Source: Virgibacillus proomii (GTDB lineage Bacteria > Bacillota > Bacilli > Bacillales > Amphibacillaceae). From it: a stretch of DNA of 64,000 nt. Below are positions 30,417 to 39,218 of the stretch, in pieces. The notes under the pieces are model-generated. The model saw only the letters and a program-made list of their open reading frames with translations. It ran no database searches and was not told where the DNA came from. Every line of letters starts with the position of its first letter. Position 1 is the first letter of the stretch. The translations under genes and the position numbers were made by a program. The stretch lies in contig NZ_JAHLNO010000019.1 in NCBI RefSeq assembly GCF_018916875.1, forward strand, positions 682,001-746,000, written 5' to 3'.

Positions 30417-30776
30417 TTTGCAGCAAAATCTTTTGTTAAATTTTTAATAAAAAGGGAATTAGCCACCAGAAACAGGTGGTTTTTTCATGTATCGTTTTAC
30501 ATAGCTCTTCATCTAATAAAACGAACTTGTTATTTGCTATTTTTGTCGGCATAAGCGTAGTAAATTTGCTTGTGCCTATTTTTTTTGATCTATTACGTCT
30601 ATGCTTCGTTCGTTTCAACTTATTTTATTGTTTTTAAAAACGATGACTGTCAGAATTAAATAAAAGGTCTTTTATGTCCTAGTTTAGGTATTTCTCGTTT
30701 TTTATTTTAATAAGGTAATCCATCTTGCTCGACTTTCTCAATTGATGATCTATAATAATCAAGAAATCAGTTTTAT
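30417..30776. other. Non-coding stretch with a terminator-like hairpin
   Basis: GCCACCAGAAACAGGTGGTTTTTTC at 30461-30485 in pieces CCACC/GGTGG plus T6 is a second strong plus-strand terminator about 45 bp after the ssrA terminator; no gene between them. Nothing else recognised up to repeat A4. Confidence 0.5.
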
Positions 30777-30865
30777 ACTATAGGAAAGTATAAAATTTTA
30801 GGGTTTATAGTATAAGAAAAACTACAGCTTTCACTAAAGACTTGGCGACAGCCAAGTTTTTCTAA
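30777..30865 (+). repeat. A-family structured repeat, copy A4
   Basis: ACTATAGGAAAGTATAAAAT ... AGAAAAACT ... CTTGGCGACAGCCAAG (one loop A lost) then TTTTTCTAA. From 30866 to 31074 nothing else is recognised apart from the start region of the next gene. Confidence 0.86.
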
Positions 30866-31074
30866 TCTAAAAGGACTAGCAGTTTCCTTCGTAGTTTCTA
30901 ATATTAGGGAATTGATGGAAAAACTCATGGCTTTTCAGTTTGTTTTTTAATATTTTACTTGTCAAAAATTTGTCTTTATGCTGGATGTCGTACGTATAAA
31001 GACGGCAAGATTAGGGAAAAAGAAGAAAGAAAAAGTCGTATACAAAATAGAAGGTTATTGAAGGATGAGAATAA

Positions 31075-32250
31075 TTGAGAAATAATTTTAAAAAAGTATT
31101 TATTTGTATTTTCTTTCTTCTATTTTTAACTGCTTGTTGGGACAGAGTAGAAATTGAAGAACGGGGATTTGTTGTTGGTTCAGCAGTAGATCTTGTAGAC
31201 AAAAAAGCAGATGGTACATATGAACTTGAAGTTACGAATCAATTCGTTATACCAAGTGGTTTGGAAAATCCAAGCCAAGGTGGGCAAGGGGAACCGACAG
31301 CTTATAAAAATGTAACAGTAAGAGGAGAAAGCATTTTTGAAATCATTCGAGAAATGGCCATTTTATCTAGTGAGATCCCCTTCTTTCAACATATGAAAGT
31401 TGTTATTGTCTCAGAGGAAATTGTCAGAGAGCCCGGTCTCTTTTCAAAAATTATAGATGTTTATATAAGGGACCATGAAATGCGTAGAGGAATGAAAGTA
31501 GCTATTGTAAAGAACGATAAAGCGAAGGATGTTTTGGAGGTTATGCCTGTAGATGAAAAGGTTCCTGCTTTCTTTATTGATTCCCTTATGGAAAGTAATT
31601 ATAAAAACGCAAGTTCTTTAAAACATATACCTGTTGGACAACTACAAGAATTAATGCTGAACGATCGGAGCTATACTGTACCGGAGGTAGAAATTATAAG
31701 CCCTACAAAATTAAAATATAAGAATGCTGCTGTCATCCACGCCCCGGATGATAAAATGGTCGCTTCATTATCAGATGATGAAACTGCTGGGCTAAATTTT
31801 CTAATTGAGCCACAACAAATGGCCCCGGTTAATGTAAATCTTGAAGGACATACTGTTGTTGTTGAACTATTTGATGGTAATCCTGATATTAAAGTTTTAA
31901 AAGCTGATAAAAACAATATAGAAGTAGAAATTTCCATAAGTTTGGAAGGAAATATTGCAGAGGAGCATGGGTTTTCAGGTGTTTTAACGACTTCTTTTTT
32001 TAAAAAATTAGAGAAGGCCACAGAAGAGCGAGTGAAAGAGCTTACGGAAAAGACAATCGAGGTAGCTCAAAATGATTTAAAAGTTGACTTTATTGGCATT
32101 GGAGATGTCTTATTTGAACGCCATTATAAAGTTTGGAAGGAAATAAAAGATAATTGGGATGTAGGGACGAATTATTTTTCTAAAAGTAAAATTAATGTAA
32201 AGGTAGATGCGACAATCTCGAAAGCCGGAGCCTCGGATAGCATGAGGTAA
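31075..32250 (+). CDS. Ger(x)C-family spore germination lipoprotein
   Basis: 391 residues with a lipoprotein signal ending FLTACWDRVEIEERGFV, where LTAC gives the lipid-modified Cys followed by the near-invariant WDR-x-EIE of GerAC/GerBC/GerKC proteins. The C-terminal domain ends with LEKATEERVKELTEKTIEVAQ. The start is TTG 31075 behind GAAGGATGAG. C subunits normally act with GerA- and GerB-type membrane subunits in a nutrient receptor; neither is encoded next to it here, so it is an orphan C gene. Confidence 0.9.
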   Translation: MRNNFKKVFICIFFLLFLTACWDRVEIEERGFVVGSAVDLVDKKADGTYELEVTNQFVIPSGLENPSQGGQGEPTAYKNVTVRGESIFEIIREMAILSSEIPFFQHMKVVIVSEEIVREPGLFSKIIDVYIRDHEMRRGMKVAIVKNDKAKDVLEVMPVDEKVPAFFIDSLMESNYKNASSLKHIPVGQLQELMLNDRSYTVPEVEIISPTKLKYKNAAVIHAPDDKMVASLSDDETAGLNFLIEPQQMAPVNVNLEGHTVVVELFDGNPDIKVLKADKNNIEVEISISLEGNIAEEHGFSGVLTTSFFKKLEKATEERVKELTEKTIEVAQNDLKVDFIGIGDVLFERHYKVWKEIKDNWDVGTNYFSKSKINVKVDATISKAGASDSMR

Positions 32251-32452
32251 TAAATCTTAAGACAAGTAAAATATGAAGCACTTGAAATGTACTAAGCAAA
32301 AAGAGGTGGACGACTGTTTTTAAATTCATTTATAGTAGGGCATGACAACAATCGCTGACGGTTTTAATTAATAAATAACAAAAACGTCTATTCACAGCAT
32401 GTAATTACTTGCTCATAAACTGTAATAGAAGCACGGAATGAGAGGTGATGAA

Positions 32453-32692
32453 ATGTTTCCAAATAGACCTAGAAATCAGCAACTAAGACAAGGCCCTCGC
32501 CGTCCACCTGCATGGATAGGGAGACCTCCACAAAATCCGCAACAGCAATCTTCTGTCACAGCCAATTTACTATCATCATTTCGAGATCAAGATGGTCAAC
32601 TTGATTTTAATAAGATGACAGAAGTTGCTTCTCAAGTAGGAAAATTATACGGTCAAGTCAGTCCGCTAATTACGTCTTTCTTTAAAAAATAG
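32453..32692 (+). CDS. YppG-like spore coat protein
   Basis: 79 residues, basic and proline/glutamine-rich in the first half (RPRNQQLRQGPRRPPAWIG), followed by a short conserved domain SFRDQDGQLDFNKMTEVASQ then VGKLYGQVSPLITSFFKK. This matches the YppG family associated with the spore coat. ATG 32453 behind GAGGTGATG is preferred over ATG 32438, which overlaps the ribosome site. Confidence 0.75.
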   Translation: MFPNRPRNQQLRQGPRRPPAWIGRPPQNPQQQSSVTANLLSSFRDQDGQLDFNKMTEVASQVGKLYGQVSPLITSFFKK

Positions 32693-32712
32693 AGTTTTTT
32701 AACATTGAACTC

Positions 32713-32759
32713 ACCACCTTCTATTGTGGGTATAAGTATCCCTAGAAGGTGTTTTTTTT
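32713..32759 (+). terminator. Intrinsic terminator after the YppG-like gene
   Basis: CACCTTCTA pairs with TAGAAGGTG around a 19-base loop, followed by T8. Confidence 0.85.
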
Positions 32760-32928
32760 GTATGCAATATAAATAAATTACTTTCTTGTGCATGAAAAAG
32801 TATAAAATTTTAGTGTTGATTACTTGTTTAAAGGATAAATTCCCTGCATGGAGACAGCTTAGTTTTGTTACTTATTCATCATAAAAATAGTCAAATGACA
32901 CATCCTAAAAAAAAGGAGGTTATTTTTA

Positions 32929-33366
32929 ATGAATCAACAAATACGAAACTATATGACAAATAATGTGTATACAGTAAACGAGTCTCAATCTATTCAAGAG
33001 GCGGCAGCTTTGATGAGTGAGCATAATATCGGTGCTTTACCTGTAGTAGATAATAGTGAAAATATGGTTGGGATGATAACGGATCGCGATATAACGCTTC
33101 GATCTACTGCTCAAGGAGAAGCTTCGCAAACTCCCGTATCCGAAGTGATGACTGCACAGAAAATTGTGCACGGAACACCTGATATGGATATTCATCAAGC
33201 AGCAGAGCTAATGGCAGAACAACAAATTCGCCGATTACCAATTGTTGAAAATGGGAAAATTGTCGGTATGGTAGCTTTAGGAGACTTAGCTGTAGATCAT
33301 CAATTACAAAATGAAGCCGGAGAAGCATTATCAAATATTTCAAATCCTTCAAGCCCACAGCAATAA
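32929..33366 (+). CDS. CBS-domain-pair protein
   Basis: 145 residues consisting almost only of two CBS domains: first at about 8-58 (SIQEAAALMSEHNIGALPVVDNS then MVGMITDRDITLR), second at about 73-125 (DIHQAAELMAEQQIRRLPIVENGK then IVGMVALGDLAV). Such proteins bind adenylates and act as energy or osmotic sensors; no target is evident. Strong AAAAAAGGAGG. Monocistronic. Confidence 0.88.
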   Translation: MNQQIRNYMTNNVYTVNESQSIQEAAALMSEHNIGALPVVDNSENMVGMITDRDITLRSTAQGEASQTPVSEVMTAQKIVHGTPDMDIHQAAELMAEQQIRRLPIVENGKIVGMVALGDLAVDHQLQNEAGEALSNISNPSSPQQ

Positions 33367-33377
33367 AACGAAAACTA

Positions 33378-33416
33378 GAGCGGGGGATACTTTTGTTACC
33401 CCCTGCTCATTTTTGA
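33378..33416 (+). terminator. Intrinsic terminator after the CBS gene
   Basis: GAGCGGGGGATA and TTACCCCCTGCTC form the stem, followed by ATTTTT. Confidence 0.85.
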
Positions 33417-33533
33417 ATAGCTATTGGTCTTTTCTTAGACATTAGAAAACGATTTCCCAAAATATTCTTTAAGCATACAGAATTGGACTTTCACCTACCA
33501 TCCTGAGGTGTGATAACCTTACTTGAATAAACA

Positions 33534-33571
33534 AAAGGACTTTGATATTAATCGAATCAAAGTCCTTTTTT
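33534..33571. terminator. Bidirectional terminator between CBS gene and hlyIII
   Basis: AAAAGGACTTTGAT and ATCAAAGTCCTTTT form a perfect stem, with T6 on the plus strand and T-rich sequence on the minus strand. It lies between convergent genes and probably ends the hemolysin III transcript. Confidence 0.8.
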
Positions 33572-33573
33572 CC

Positions 33574-33665
33574 ACTATAAAAAAGTATAAAACTTTAGGC
33601 TTTATAGTATAAGAAAAACTATAGCTTTCGTCATAAAGACTTAGTGACAAGCCAAGTTTTTCTAA
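33574..33665 (+). repeat. A-family structured repeat, copy A5
   Basis: ACTATAAAAAAGTATAAAAC ... AGAAAAACT ... CTTAGTGACAAGCCAAG then TTTTTCTAA. The hairpin arm is CTTAG-T instead of CTTGG-C, a weakened copy. It sits between convergent genes, 16 bp from the hlyIII stop. Confidence 0.85.
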
Positions 33666-33680
33666 AATAAATTAATCTGT

Positions 33681-34328
33681 CTACAATACGTATGCGTAAA
33701 CTGTAATAAAGTGGAATGTGCTTCCTGCCAAAATAAATAAATGAAATATCTCATGAAAACCCATATGTTTAAAATCGAGTACTTTTGGCTTTAACCAATA
33801 GATAATTCCGCCAATCGTATAAATGACACCACCTAAGACTAAAAATACCATTCCACCGGTATTAATTACCGGTGCAAGGGACGAACTAAAGAAAACAACG
33901 ATCCAGCCCAAACCAATGTATAGGGCTGTTGATAACCAACGTGGACAATGAAACCACACTAACTTAAATACAATCCCTAAAACAGCTAATAAGCTTACAA
34001 TGGCAAATAATGTCCAGCCGAGCGTTCCTTTTAAGCTAATAAGACAAAAAGGAGTGTACGTTCCTGCAATTAAGACATAGATCATGGAATGGTCTATTCG
34101 TCTTAAAAATGCAATTACACGGTCTCTAGCTATGACCATGTGATATGTTGCGGATGCAGAATAAAGTAAAGTCATACTCACACCGAAAATGATGACTGCA
34201 GCAATAGAAAGTGCAGAATCTGTAGTTGCGGTTGCTTTTATAACTAATGCGAGTAACCCGATAAATGATAATATGGCACCAAATAGATGAGTTAGTCCAT
34301 TAATTGGTTCGCGAATATATACGCCCAT
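33681..34328 (-). CDS. Hemolysin III / PAQR-family membrane protein
   Basis: 215 residues with seven predicted membrane segments. Family motifs INGLTHLFGAILSFIGL, SATYHMV, RIDHSMIYVLIAGTYTPFCL and the C-terminal GFHEIFHLFILAGSTFHF, including the histidines that bind zinc in PAQR relatives. Bacillus YqfA belongs here; it affects membrane fluidity, and haemolysis is not established for most members. The start ATG has AAGGTG. A 30-bp inverted repeat lies in its upstream region. Confidence 0.88.
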   Translation of the reverse strand: MGVYIREPINGLTHLFGAILSFIGLLALVIKATATTDSALSIAAVIIFGVSMTLLYSASATYHMVIARDRVIAFLRRIDHSMIYVLIAGTYTPFCLISLKGTLGWTLFAIVSLLAVLGIVFKLVWFHCPRWLSTALYIGLGWIVVFFSSSLAPVINTGGMVFLVLGGVIYTIGGIIYWLKPKVLDFKHMGFHEIFHLFILAGSTFHFITVYAYVL

Positions 34329-34345
34329 TCAATCAACACCTTTAC

Positions 34346-34378
34346 AATGTTATGTAGTTTTAAAAACTATATAACAAT
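34346..34378. promoter_or_regulatory. Inverted repeat between divergent hlyIII and DUF1836 genes
   Basis: AATGTTATGTAGTTTT and its near-complement AAAACTATATAACA(AT) form an almost perfect palindrome of about 30 bp, 18 bp upstream of the hlyIII start codon. Its place and symmetry suggest a repressor operator; the regulator is unknown. Confidence 0.55.
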
Positions 34379-34476
34379 AATATATGTATTTTACTATGTA
34401 GTCAAGGTTTACTTCCATTTTTTTCTCACGTATAATAAAAGTTATTGATTATAGACAAAAAGATTGAGGGTTGTAT

Positions 34477-35055
34477 ATGAAAAACGTAAATGAATATTTA
34501 AATAATCTGCAATTACATAGCCAGCTTCCAATAGAAGAAATTCCTAATTTGGATTTATATATGGATCAAGTTATACAACTGTTTGAAAGTAAATTTGGAC
34601 TATTGAAGCGAGATGATGATGAAAAAGTTCTAACTAAAACGATGATTAATAATTATGCGAAAGGTAAATTGTTCTTTCCCATTAAAAATAAAAAATATAC
34701 AAAAGATCATTTAATGCTTATTTCTATGATTTATCAATTAAAAGGCGCATTATCAATTAATGATGTAAAAACAACGCTGTACAAGCTAAACAAGATGATC
34801 GTGGAAGATAAATTTGATCTAGCACAATTATATGAAAGCTATGTACAACTTGCGGATGATAGCATGAAGCAGCTAAGATCGGAAATTAAACAATTGATAG
34901 AAGATGTAGAACAACACATTGAAACATTGGACAGTAATAATGCAGATTATTTGCAAGAACTTTTATTGGTTGCTTCCTTTGTTAATATGAGTAATTATTA
35001 TCGGAGAGCCGCAGAAAAAATAGTTGATCAAATTGCTCAAAGAAATGACAAATAA
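34477..35055 (+). CDS. DUF1836 protein
   Basis: 192 residues. Seen: IPNLDLYMDQVIQLFESKFG near the start, KVLTKTMINNYAKGKLFFP in the middle (the family core, resembling a MerR-like helix-turn-helix: LTKTMINNY), and YTKDHLMLISMIYQLKGALS. DUF1836 proteins are uncharacterised, often next to hlyIII (yqfA) in Bacillaceae, as here in divergent orientation. ATG 34477 behind GAGGG is chosen over TTG 34471. Confidence 0.8.
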   Translation: MKNVNEYLNNLQLHSQLPIEEIPNLDLYMDQVIQLFESKFGLLKRDDDEKVLTKTMINNYAKGKLFFPIKNKKYTKDHLMLISMIYQLKGALSINDVKTTLYKLNKMIVEDKFDLAQLYESYVQLADDSMKQLRSEIKQLIEDVEQHIETLDSNNADYLQELLLVASFVNMSNYYRRAAEKIVDQIAQRNDK

Positions 35056-35075
35056 GTGCCGTGTACAAAAAGAGA

Positions 35076-35166
35076 TTAGAAAAGCTTGGCTTGTCGCCAA
35101 GTCTTTAGCGAAAGCTGTAGCTTTTCTTATACTATAAACCCTAAAATTTTATACTTTCCTATAGTA
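35076..35166 (-). repeat. A-family structured repeat, copy A6 (only reverse copy)
   Basis: On the minus strand: CTATAGGAAAGTATAAAAT ... AGAAAAGCT ... CTTGGCGACAAGCCAAG, CTTTTCTAA. The outer stem is AGAAAAGCT/AGCTTTTCT where other copies have AGAAAAACT/AGTTTTTCT: both sides changed together. It lies 20 bp after the DUF1836 stop. Confidence 0.9.
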
Positions 35167-35199
35167 TAAAAAGACCAAGGTCAGCTAAGGTCTCATGCG

Positions 35200-35423
35200 T
35201 CCTTGAAAAACTGCGATGTATTGCTGTCGAAGTATAATCTGTCCTTGAAAAAGAAAAAGCACTTTTTCTGCGTGTGAAGCGTCGCTACGTAGCTTTCCTT
35301 GTCCTTGAAAAAGCAGTACACTTTTTCTTCGTGCGATGCTTATTCAAGAAGCTTTCCTTGTCCTTGAAAAAGAAGAACGCTTTTTCTTCGTGCGAAGCGT
35401 CGCTACGTAGCTTTCCTTGTCCT
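35200..35423. repeat. C-family tandem repeat array (C1)
   Basis: About four ~60-bp units: each starts TCCTTGAAAAAG, has a short variable part, CTTTTTCTTCGTGCGA or similar, and ends AAGCTTTCCTTG or TAGCTTTCCTTG. GAAAAAG and CTTTTTC within each unit can pair. Open frames across it in both directions are chance results of the repeat. Confidence 0.8.
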
Positions 35424-35734
35424 GTTGCAACGTCGATACTAACACGTCTTGTCGAGCCGAGGTTCGAGGTGGCGTTTTTAGTAAAAGTCTTTTTGTAGAG
35501 ATACATGAGTACTAGTATAGCTTCCCCGAACCTCTCTTTTTTTTCTTTTCCAAGGAAAACAGAAACAAGCCAACGTTGCAGTTCGATGTGTCATTTGCCC
35601 ATACCTTTTCGAACAACCTCTATCAACAATTGATTTTTGTTTCTAATTGACACAAATAGTGTATATACTAGAATAGAGGTTGTCTATGTTTAGACTTGTG
35701 GTGATAAGTCAATAAAAAAGTGAAAAAAGAAATT

Positions 35735-36481
35735 GCTATCGTTTTATTGCCCCACTACCCGACCGTTTCATATTGCCGAGAGATATAATTTATTAGCAAC
35801 GCTGTATCCAAAGAGAATCGATGTTGGGAGGAGGCAGAGATCCAGGCGGATCAGCAGAAGCTACGATAGCTTTTATCGGGAAATTTTTTAAAAAATGTAC
35901 GAAATGTTTCTGTTGATATAGATGAAATTGCTAGCATTTTTTAATCAAACATTTGCAAAGGATCATCTTTATGCAAGGATAGCTCCTACTCCTGTTCCTA
36001 ATTATCCGCCTGACCTTTGGCTATTAGGCACAAGTGAAAAAAGTGCTAAGTTAGCCGCTGAAAAAGATATGTCCTATGTGTTTGGGCATTTTATGACAGA
36101 GAAGGATGGTCCATCGATTGTTAAATAGTATAGAAAACAGGCAAATGGAAAAGTCATCGTTCTGGTATCAGTGATATGTTCAAAAACTTATGAACAGGCA
36201 AAAAAACTTGCGGAAATGGCTTTATTTGAAAATGTAGATTTGGAAAAAGGGAGAAGCATTTATACCCCGTAGCCGCACAGAGAACTATGGAATCCAATGT
36301 TTCTAATAAAGATGAAGCGTTACCCGAAAAACTAAAAACTCAATTTGTTTTTGGTAATCCATTACAAGTATATGAGCAACTGGAGGCGTAACAAGCAATA
36401 TATCAAGCAGATAAAATCATGATTCTTACAAATATACCTGATTATGAGATTAGAAGAAATTCTTATCAATTAATTGCTTAA
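35735..36481 (+). pseudogene. Luciferase-like (LLM-class) flavin-dependent oxidoreductase, decayed
   Basis: Fragments in shifting frames follow an LLM-class monooxygenase in order: LLPHYP, IAERYNLLATLYPKRIDVG, PGGSAEATIA, SGNFLKNVRNVSVDIDEIAS, PPDLWLLGTSEKSAKLAAEK, and the C-terminal GNPLQVYEQLEA then IMILTNIPDYEIRRNSYQLI. The N-terminal 70 or so residues are missing and at least four frameshifts or stops occur. The intact piece 35922-36128 is only a fragment. Confidence 0.8.
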
Positions 36482-36521
36482 ACATGTCTTTAATTTACTG
36501 TTCAGGTTGGGAGAGATATAA

Positions 36522-37130
36522 ATGCAAAATTGGGTAACATCGATGATGGAAGAACTGGGTTATATTGGGGTGTTTCTAATGATGGCTTTAGAGAATGTAT
36601 TCCCCCCGATCCCTTCAGAAATTGTTCTACCCTTTGGAGGTTTTCTAACGACAACTACGAATATAACAGTACTTGGCGTGATTGCCGCAGCAACGGTAGG
36701 ATCTGTGCTTGGTGCAATTATTTTATTTGGGATTGGTTTACTTCTTGATGTAGAACAATTAGAAAAAATTATTGATCGTTATGGTCATATATTGCGTATA
36801 AAAAAACAAGATATTAAAAGAGCGGATGCTTGGTTTGACAAGTATGGTTATTGGACGGTATTTATTTGTCGATTGGTTCCTTTAGTAAGAAGTTTGATCT
36901 CGATTCCAGCGGGGATGTCGAACATGAATTTTGTCATGTTCTTATTATTTACTGTTGCAGGTACCTTATTTTGGAACACAATACTTATTTTAATTGGCGT
37001 TCAACTTGGAGAATCATGGACTGATATTTTGAAATTCATGGATTTATATTCAACCGTCGTTTATATTGGTTTAGGAATGGGGATTGTACTTATTGTATAT
37101 CTATTTATCAAACGAAGAAAGCAGCATTAA
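36522..37130 (+). CDS. DedA-family membrane protein
   Basis: 202 residues with about five hydrophobic stretches. Family signature near the N-terminus ALENVFPPIPSEIVLPFGGF, then GSVLGAIILFGIGLL, and the conserved FICRLVPLVRSLISIPAGMS. DedA proteins are flippases for undecaprenyl phosphate or phospholipids in recent work; which applies here is unknown. Start behind TTGGGAGAG. A short GCAGC/GCTGC hairpin overlaps the stop region (37122-37142). Confidence 0.92.
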   Translation: MQNWVTSMMEELGYIGVFLMMALENVFPPIPSEIVLPFGGFLTTTTNITVLGVIAAATVGSVLGAIILFGIGLLLDVEQLEKIIDRYGHILRIKKQDIKRADAWFDKYGYWTVFICRLVPLVRSLISIPAGMSNMNFVMFLLFTVAGTLFWNTILILIGVQLGESWTDILKFMDLYSTVVYIGLGMGIVLIVYLFIKRRKQH

Positions 37131-37164
37131 TTTGCTGCTTTCAACTTGTAGAGAAGCCCCATGG

Positions 37165-37330
37165 TTTTTCTATTAGCTTTTGTGAAAGTAGCTTCATCCA
37201 GCTTAAGTGTTCAAGCTGTAGTAAACTTCGATCTTCTTCCCACGATAATCCATTGGCTTCTCCCGTCGCCATGGTTCCATTATCTCATGCAAGGCGCAGT
37301 AAGCTTCACTTTACAGTATGTAATGTGGTT
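37165..37330 (+). repeat. D-family repeat, diverged partial copy (D2)
   Basis: Contains GTAGCTTCATCCAGCTTAAG, GTTCAAGCTGTAGTAAACTT, CGATCTTCTTCCCACGATAA, matching D1 (28930-28990); the GCCGAC/GTCGGC hairpin part is lost and the end AAGCTTCACTTTA resembles a B-family edge. 37331-37590 holds nothing else recognisable. Confidence 0.55.
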
Positions 37331-37590
37331 TCTTTCTCTTAAGTTTTATTGGGCCTCTTCCTTTATTGTACGGAAATCTCCTGCTATAAAAAAACAATTC
37401 GATTTTTCATTATAAGGATAAGCAGTCTAAACTCATGGATCCGTTATGACTAAATATTACTCATTTCTTTTTGTCCCAAATATCAACTCTCTACATCTTA
37501 AGTACTAGAGTGAAATATGGCTGCAGTTCATTACCGAAAAACAGAATGAACTGTATGATAGAAGTAAGCTAAAGGAAGGAGGAAACGCAA

Positions 37591-37947
37591 TTGAAAAAGT
37601 TTCTACTATTTCTGGCAGGATTAACAGCTTTGATTATATTATTAGCCAATTTAGGTCCAATGGTATTTTTTGTTCTTGGAATTTGGCTGCTTTACATGAT
37701 CTTTAAACAGTTTATGAAAAGCGATTCAATAGCTGGTAAGATTGGTTGGGTAATTTTAGGGCTTATTGTGCTAAGCTTCACTATTTCAAATGTGTTTGCC
37801 TTAATGGGCGTTGTGGCGTTGTTAGCACTGTATCTTATTTATAAAAACTGGAAAAAAACAGATAATGACCCTGTTGTTCAACATATTGATGATGATGACC
37901 CATTCACAAATTTTGAGCGTCAATGGGCAGAATTTAATAATCGATAA
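37591..37947 (+). CDS. liaI: LiaI-like membrane protein
   Basis: 118 residues with three or four hydrophobic segments packed in the first 85 residues (FLLFLAGLTALIILLANLG; MVFFVLGIWLLYMIFKQF; IGWVILGLIVLSFTI) and an acidic C-terminus IDDDDPFTNFERQWAEFNN. It lies 12 bp before a PspA/LiaH gene, as LiaI does, and probably anchors LiaH to the membrane. Start TTG behind AGGAGG. Recognition rests mainly on context. Confidence 0.75.
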   Translation: MKKFLLFLAGLTALIILLANLGPMVFFVLGIWLLYMIFKQFMKSDSIAGKIGWVILGLIVLSFTISNVFALMGVVALLALYLIYKNWKKTDNDPVVQHIDDDDPFTNFERQWAEFNNR

Positions 37948-37959
37948 GGAGAGATCAAA

Positions 37960-38592
37960 ATGACAAATATATTTACCCGAATAAAAGAATCCATTGTAAG
38001 TGATCTTCACTATGCACTAGATCAAAAAGAACAAAAAAATCCAATCGCTGCATTAAATCATTATCTTAGGCAGAGTGAACAGGAAAAAGAAAAAGTTCGT
38101 CAACTCGTAGAACGCCAATATAAACTAAAAGACGAATTTTTTAAAGAATACCAGTTAGCAAAGAATTTAGCAGAAAAGCGAATGAAACAAGCGGAGATTG
38201 CCGAACAAGCAGGAGAAGAACAGCTGCATGAATTCGCTCTGAGAGAACATCAGGAATATATAGCACGTACAGAGCGTATGAAAGTTTCTTATGATGAAGC
38301 AGCTGAAGCACTAGAGGTATTGGAACAAAAATATGAAAATATGAAGCATAAGTTAAAGGACATGCATTTACGTAGAATGGAATTAATGGGACGTGAAAAT
38401 GTAGCACGTGCCAATCATCAGATTAATCGTGTAATTGATGAAACATCAGATAAACCGTTTTCTAAATTTACTGAAATGGAAAGGTATATTGAGGGCCTGG
38501 AATATAGAGTAAATAATTCCTATTACCGCAGTACCTTTGATCATAAAATTGCTAAGCTGGAGAAAAAGATGAATGCAAAGGAACAGTCTTAA
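37960..38592 (+). CDS. liaH: PspA/IM30-family phage shock protein (LiaH-like)
   Basis: 210 residues, almost all alpha-helical coiled coil as in PspA/LiaH/Vipp1: N-terminal amphipathic IFTRIKESIVSDLHYALDQK, LNHYLRQSEQEKEKVRQLVE, and the later ARANHQINRVIDETSDKPF. Forms large rings or rods on stressed membranes. Together with the LiaI-like protein it is the effector of the LiaFSR system encoded just downstream. Confidence 0.9.
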   Translation: MTNIFTRIKESIVSDLHYALDQKEQKNPIAALNHYLRQSEQEKEKVRQLVERQYKLKDEFFKEYQLAKNLAEKRMKQAEIAEQAGEEQLHEFALREHQEYIARTERMKVSYDEAAEALEVLEQKYENMKHKLKDMHLRRMELMGRENVARANHQINRVIDETSDKPFSKFTEMERYIEGLEYRVNNSYYRSTFDHKIAKLEKKMNAKEQS

Positions 38593-38761
38593 AGACCACA
38601 TTATGTCTAAAGGGACAGCTAAATAAGGTTAGCAGCTTAAACAGATTTTAAGAAAAAGGCTGAAATAGTTCTATGCATAGCCTGTTTTTCCAGCGCTTCT
38701 TAGAAAAATAAAAACATGGTATACTATACAGGCGCAGTCATTTGCGCTTGTTTTTGTTTCT

Positions 38762-38852
38762 ACTATAGGAAAGTATAAAAATTTTATGGTTTATAGTATA
38801 AGAAAAACTACAGCTTTCGCTAAAGACTTGGCGATAAGCCAAGTTTTTCTAA
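38762..38852 (+). repeat. A-family structured repeat, copy A7
   Basis: ACTATAGGAAAGTATAAAAA ... AGAAAAACT ... CTTGGCGATAAGCCAAG, TTTTTCTAA. It lies between liaH and liaF. The plus-strand terminator-like end could limit read-through into liaFSR. Confidence 0.88.
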
Positions 38853-39033
38853 AAATTTCAAGTATCAGGCTATTACTTTATAGTATATGTAAAGATAAAC
38901 AAACGATTAGCAGAAAAATTTAGTATGTAGAGAGTTTTTTCCAGCACAGCATGGCAGAAAAAATCGATCAGGTCTAAACCTTGTACTTCTTTGTTTAACC
39001 ACAAACCTTACAAGTGTTGATTTACAGATCAAT

Positions 39034-39218
39034 TTTATCCCACATCTAACTGGCAGTAAGACCTCCACCTCGGGGAGTAAGAGGAATCAAGAAGTCTAGG
39101 CGGAGAAAACTTGCAATAAATGTCCGATCGGTTCAAGGGCCTTTAGGTCATACCTTTAAGGTACTAACCATGTGTGGGGGATGAAAGAAAACCCCCACTC
39201 ATGGAAGTTTCACTTTAT
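39034..39218 (-). repeat. B-family structured repeat, long variant B6
   Basis: TTTATCCC, ACATCTAACTGGCAGTAAG, variable middle with CCACCTCGG, AATGTCCGATCGGTTCAAGG, GCCTTTAGGTCA, small hairpin TACCTTTAAGGTA, CTAACCATG, terminal hairpin TGTGGGGG/CCCCCACT, GGAAGTTTCACTTTAT. Long variant like B3. It ends 28 bp before the liaF start codon. Confidence 0.82.

Noticed and set aside
35200-35423. CRISPR array
   Set aside because: Units are ~60 bp with no regular unique spacers, no short direct repeat of 24-37 bp, and no cas genes in the window.
35274-35506. Two 73-74 residue reading frames on opposite strands
   Set aside because: Both lie in the C-family tandem repeat and their peptides are simple translations of the repeat.
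37161-37415. 84-residue hydrophobic reading frame
   Set aside because: It runs across a D-family repeat and shows no ribosome site or family likeness.
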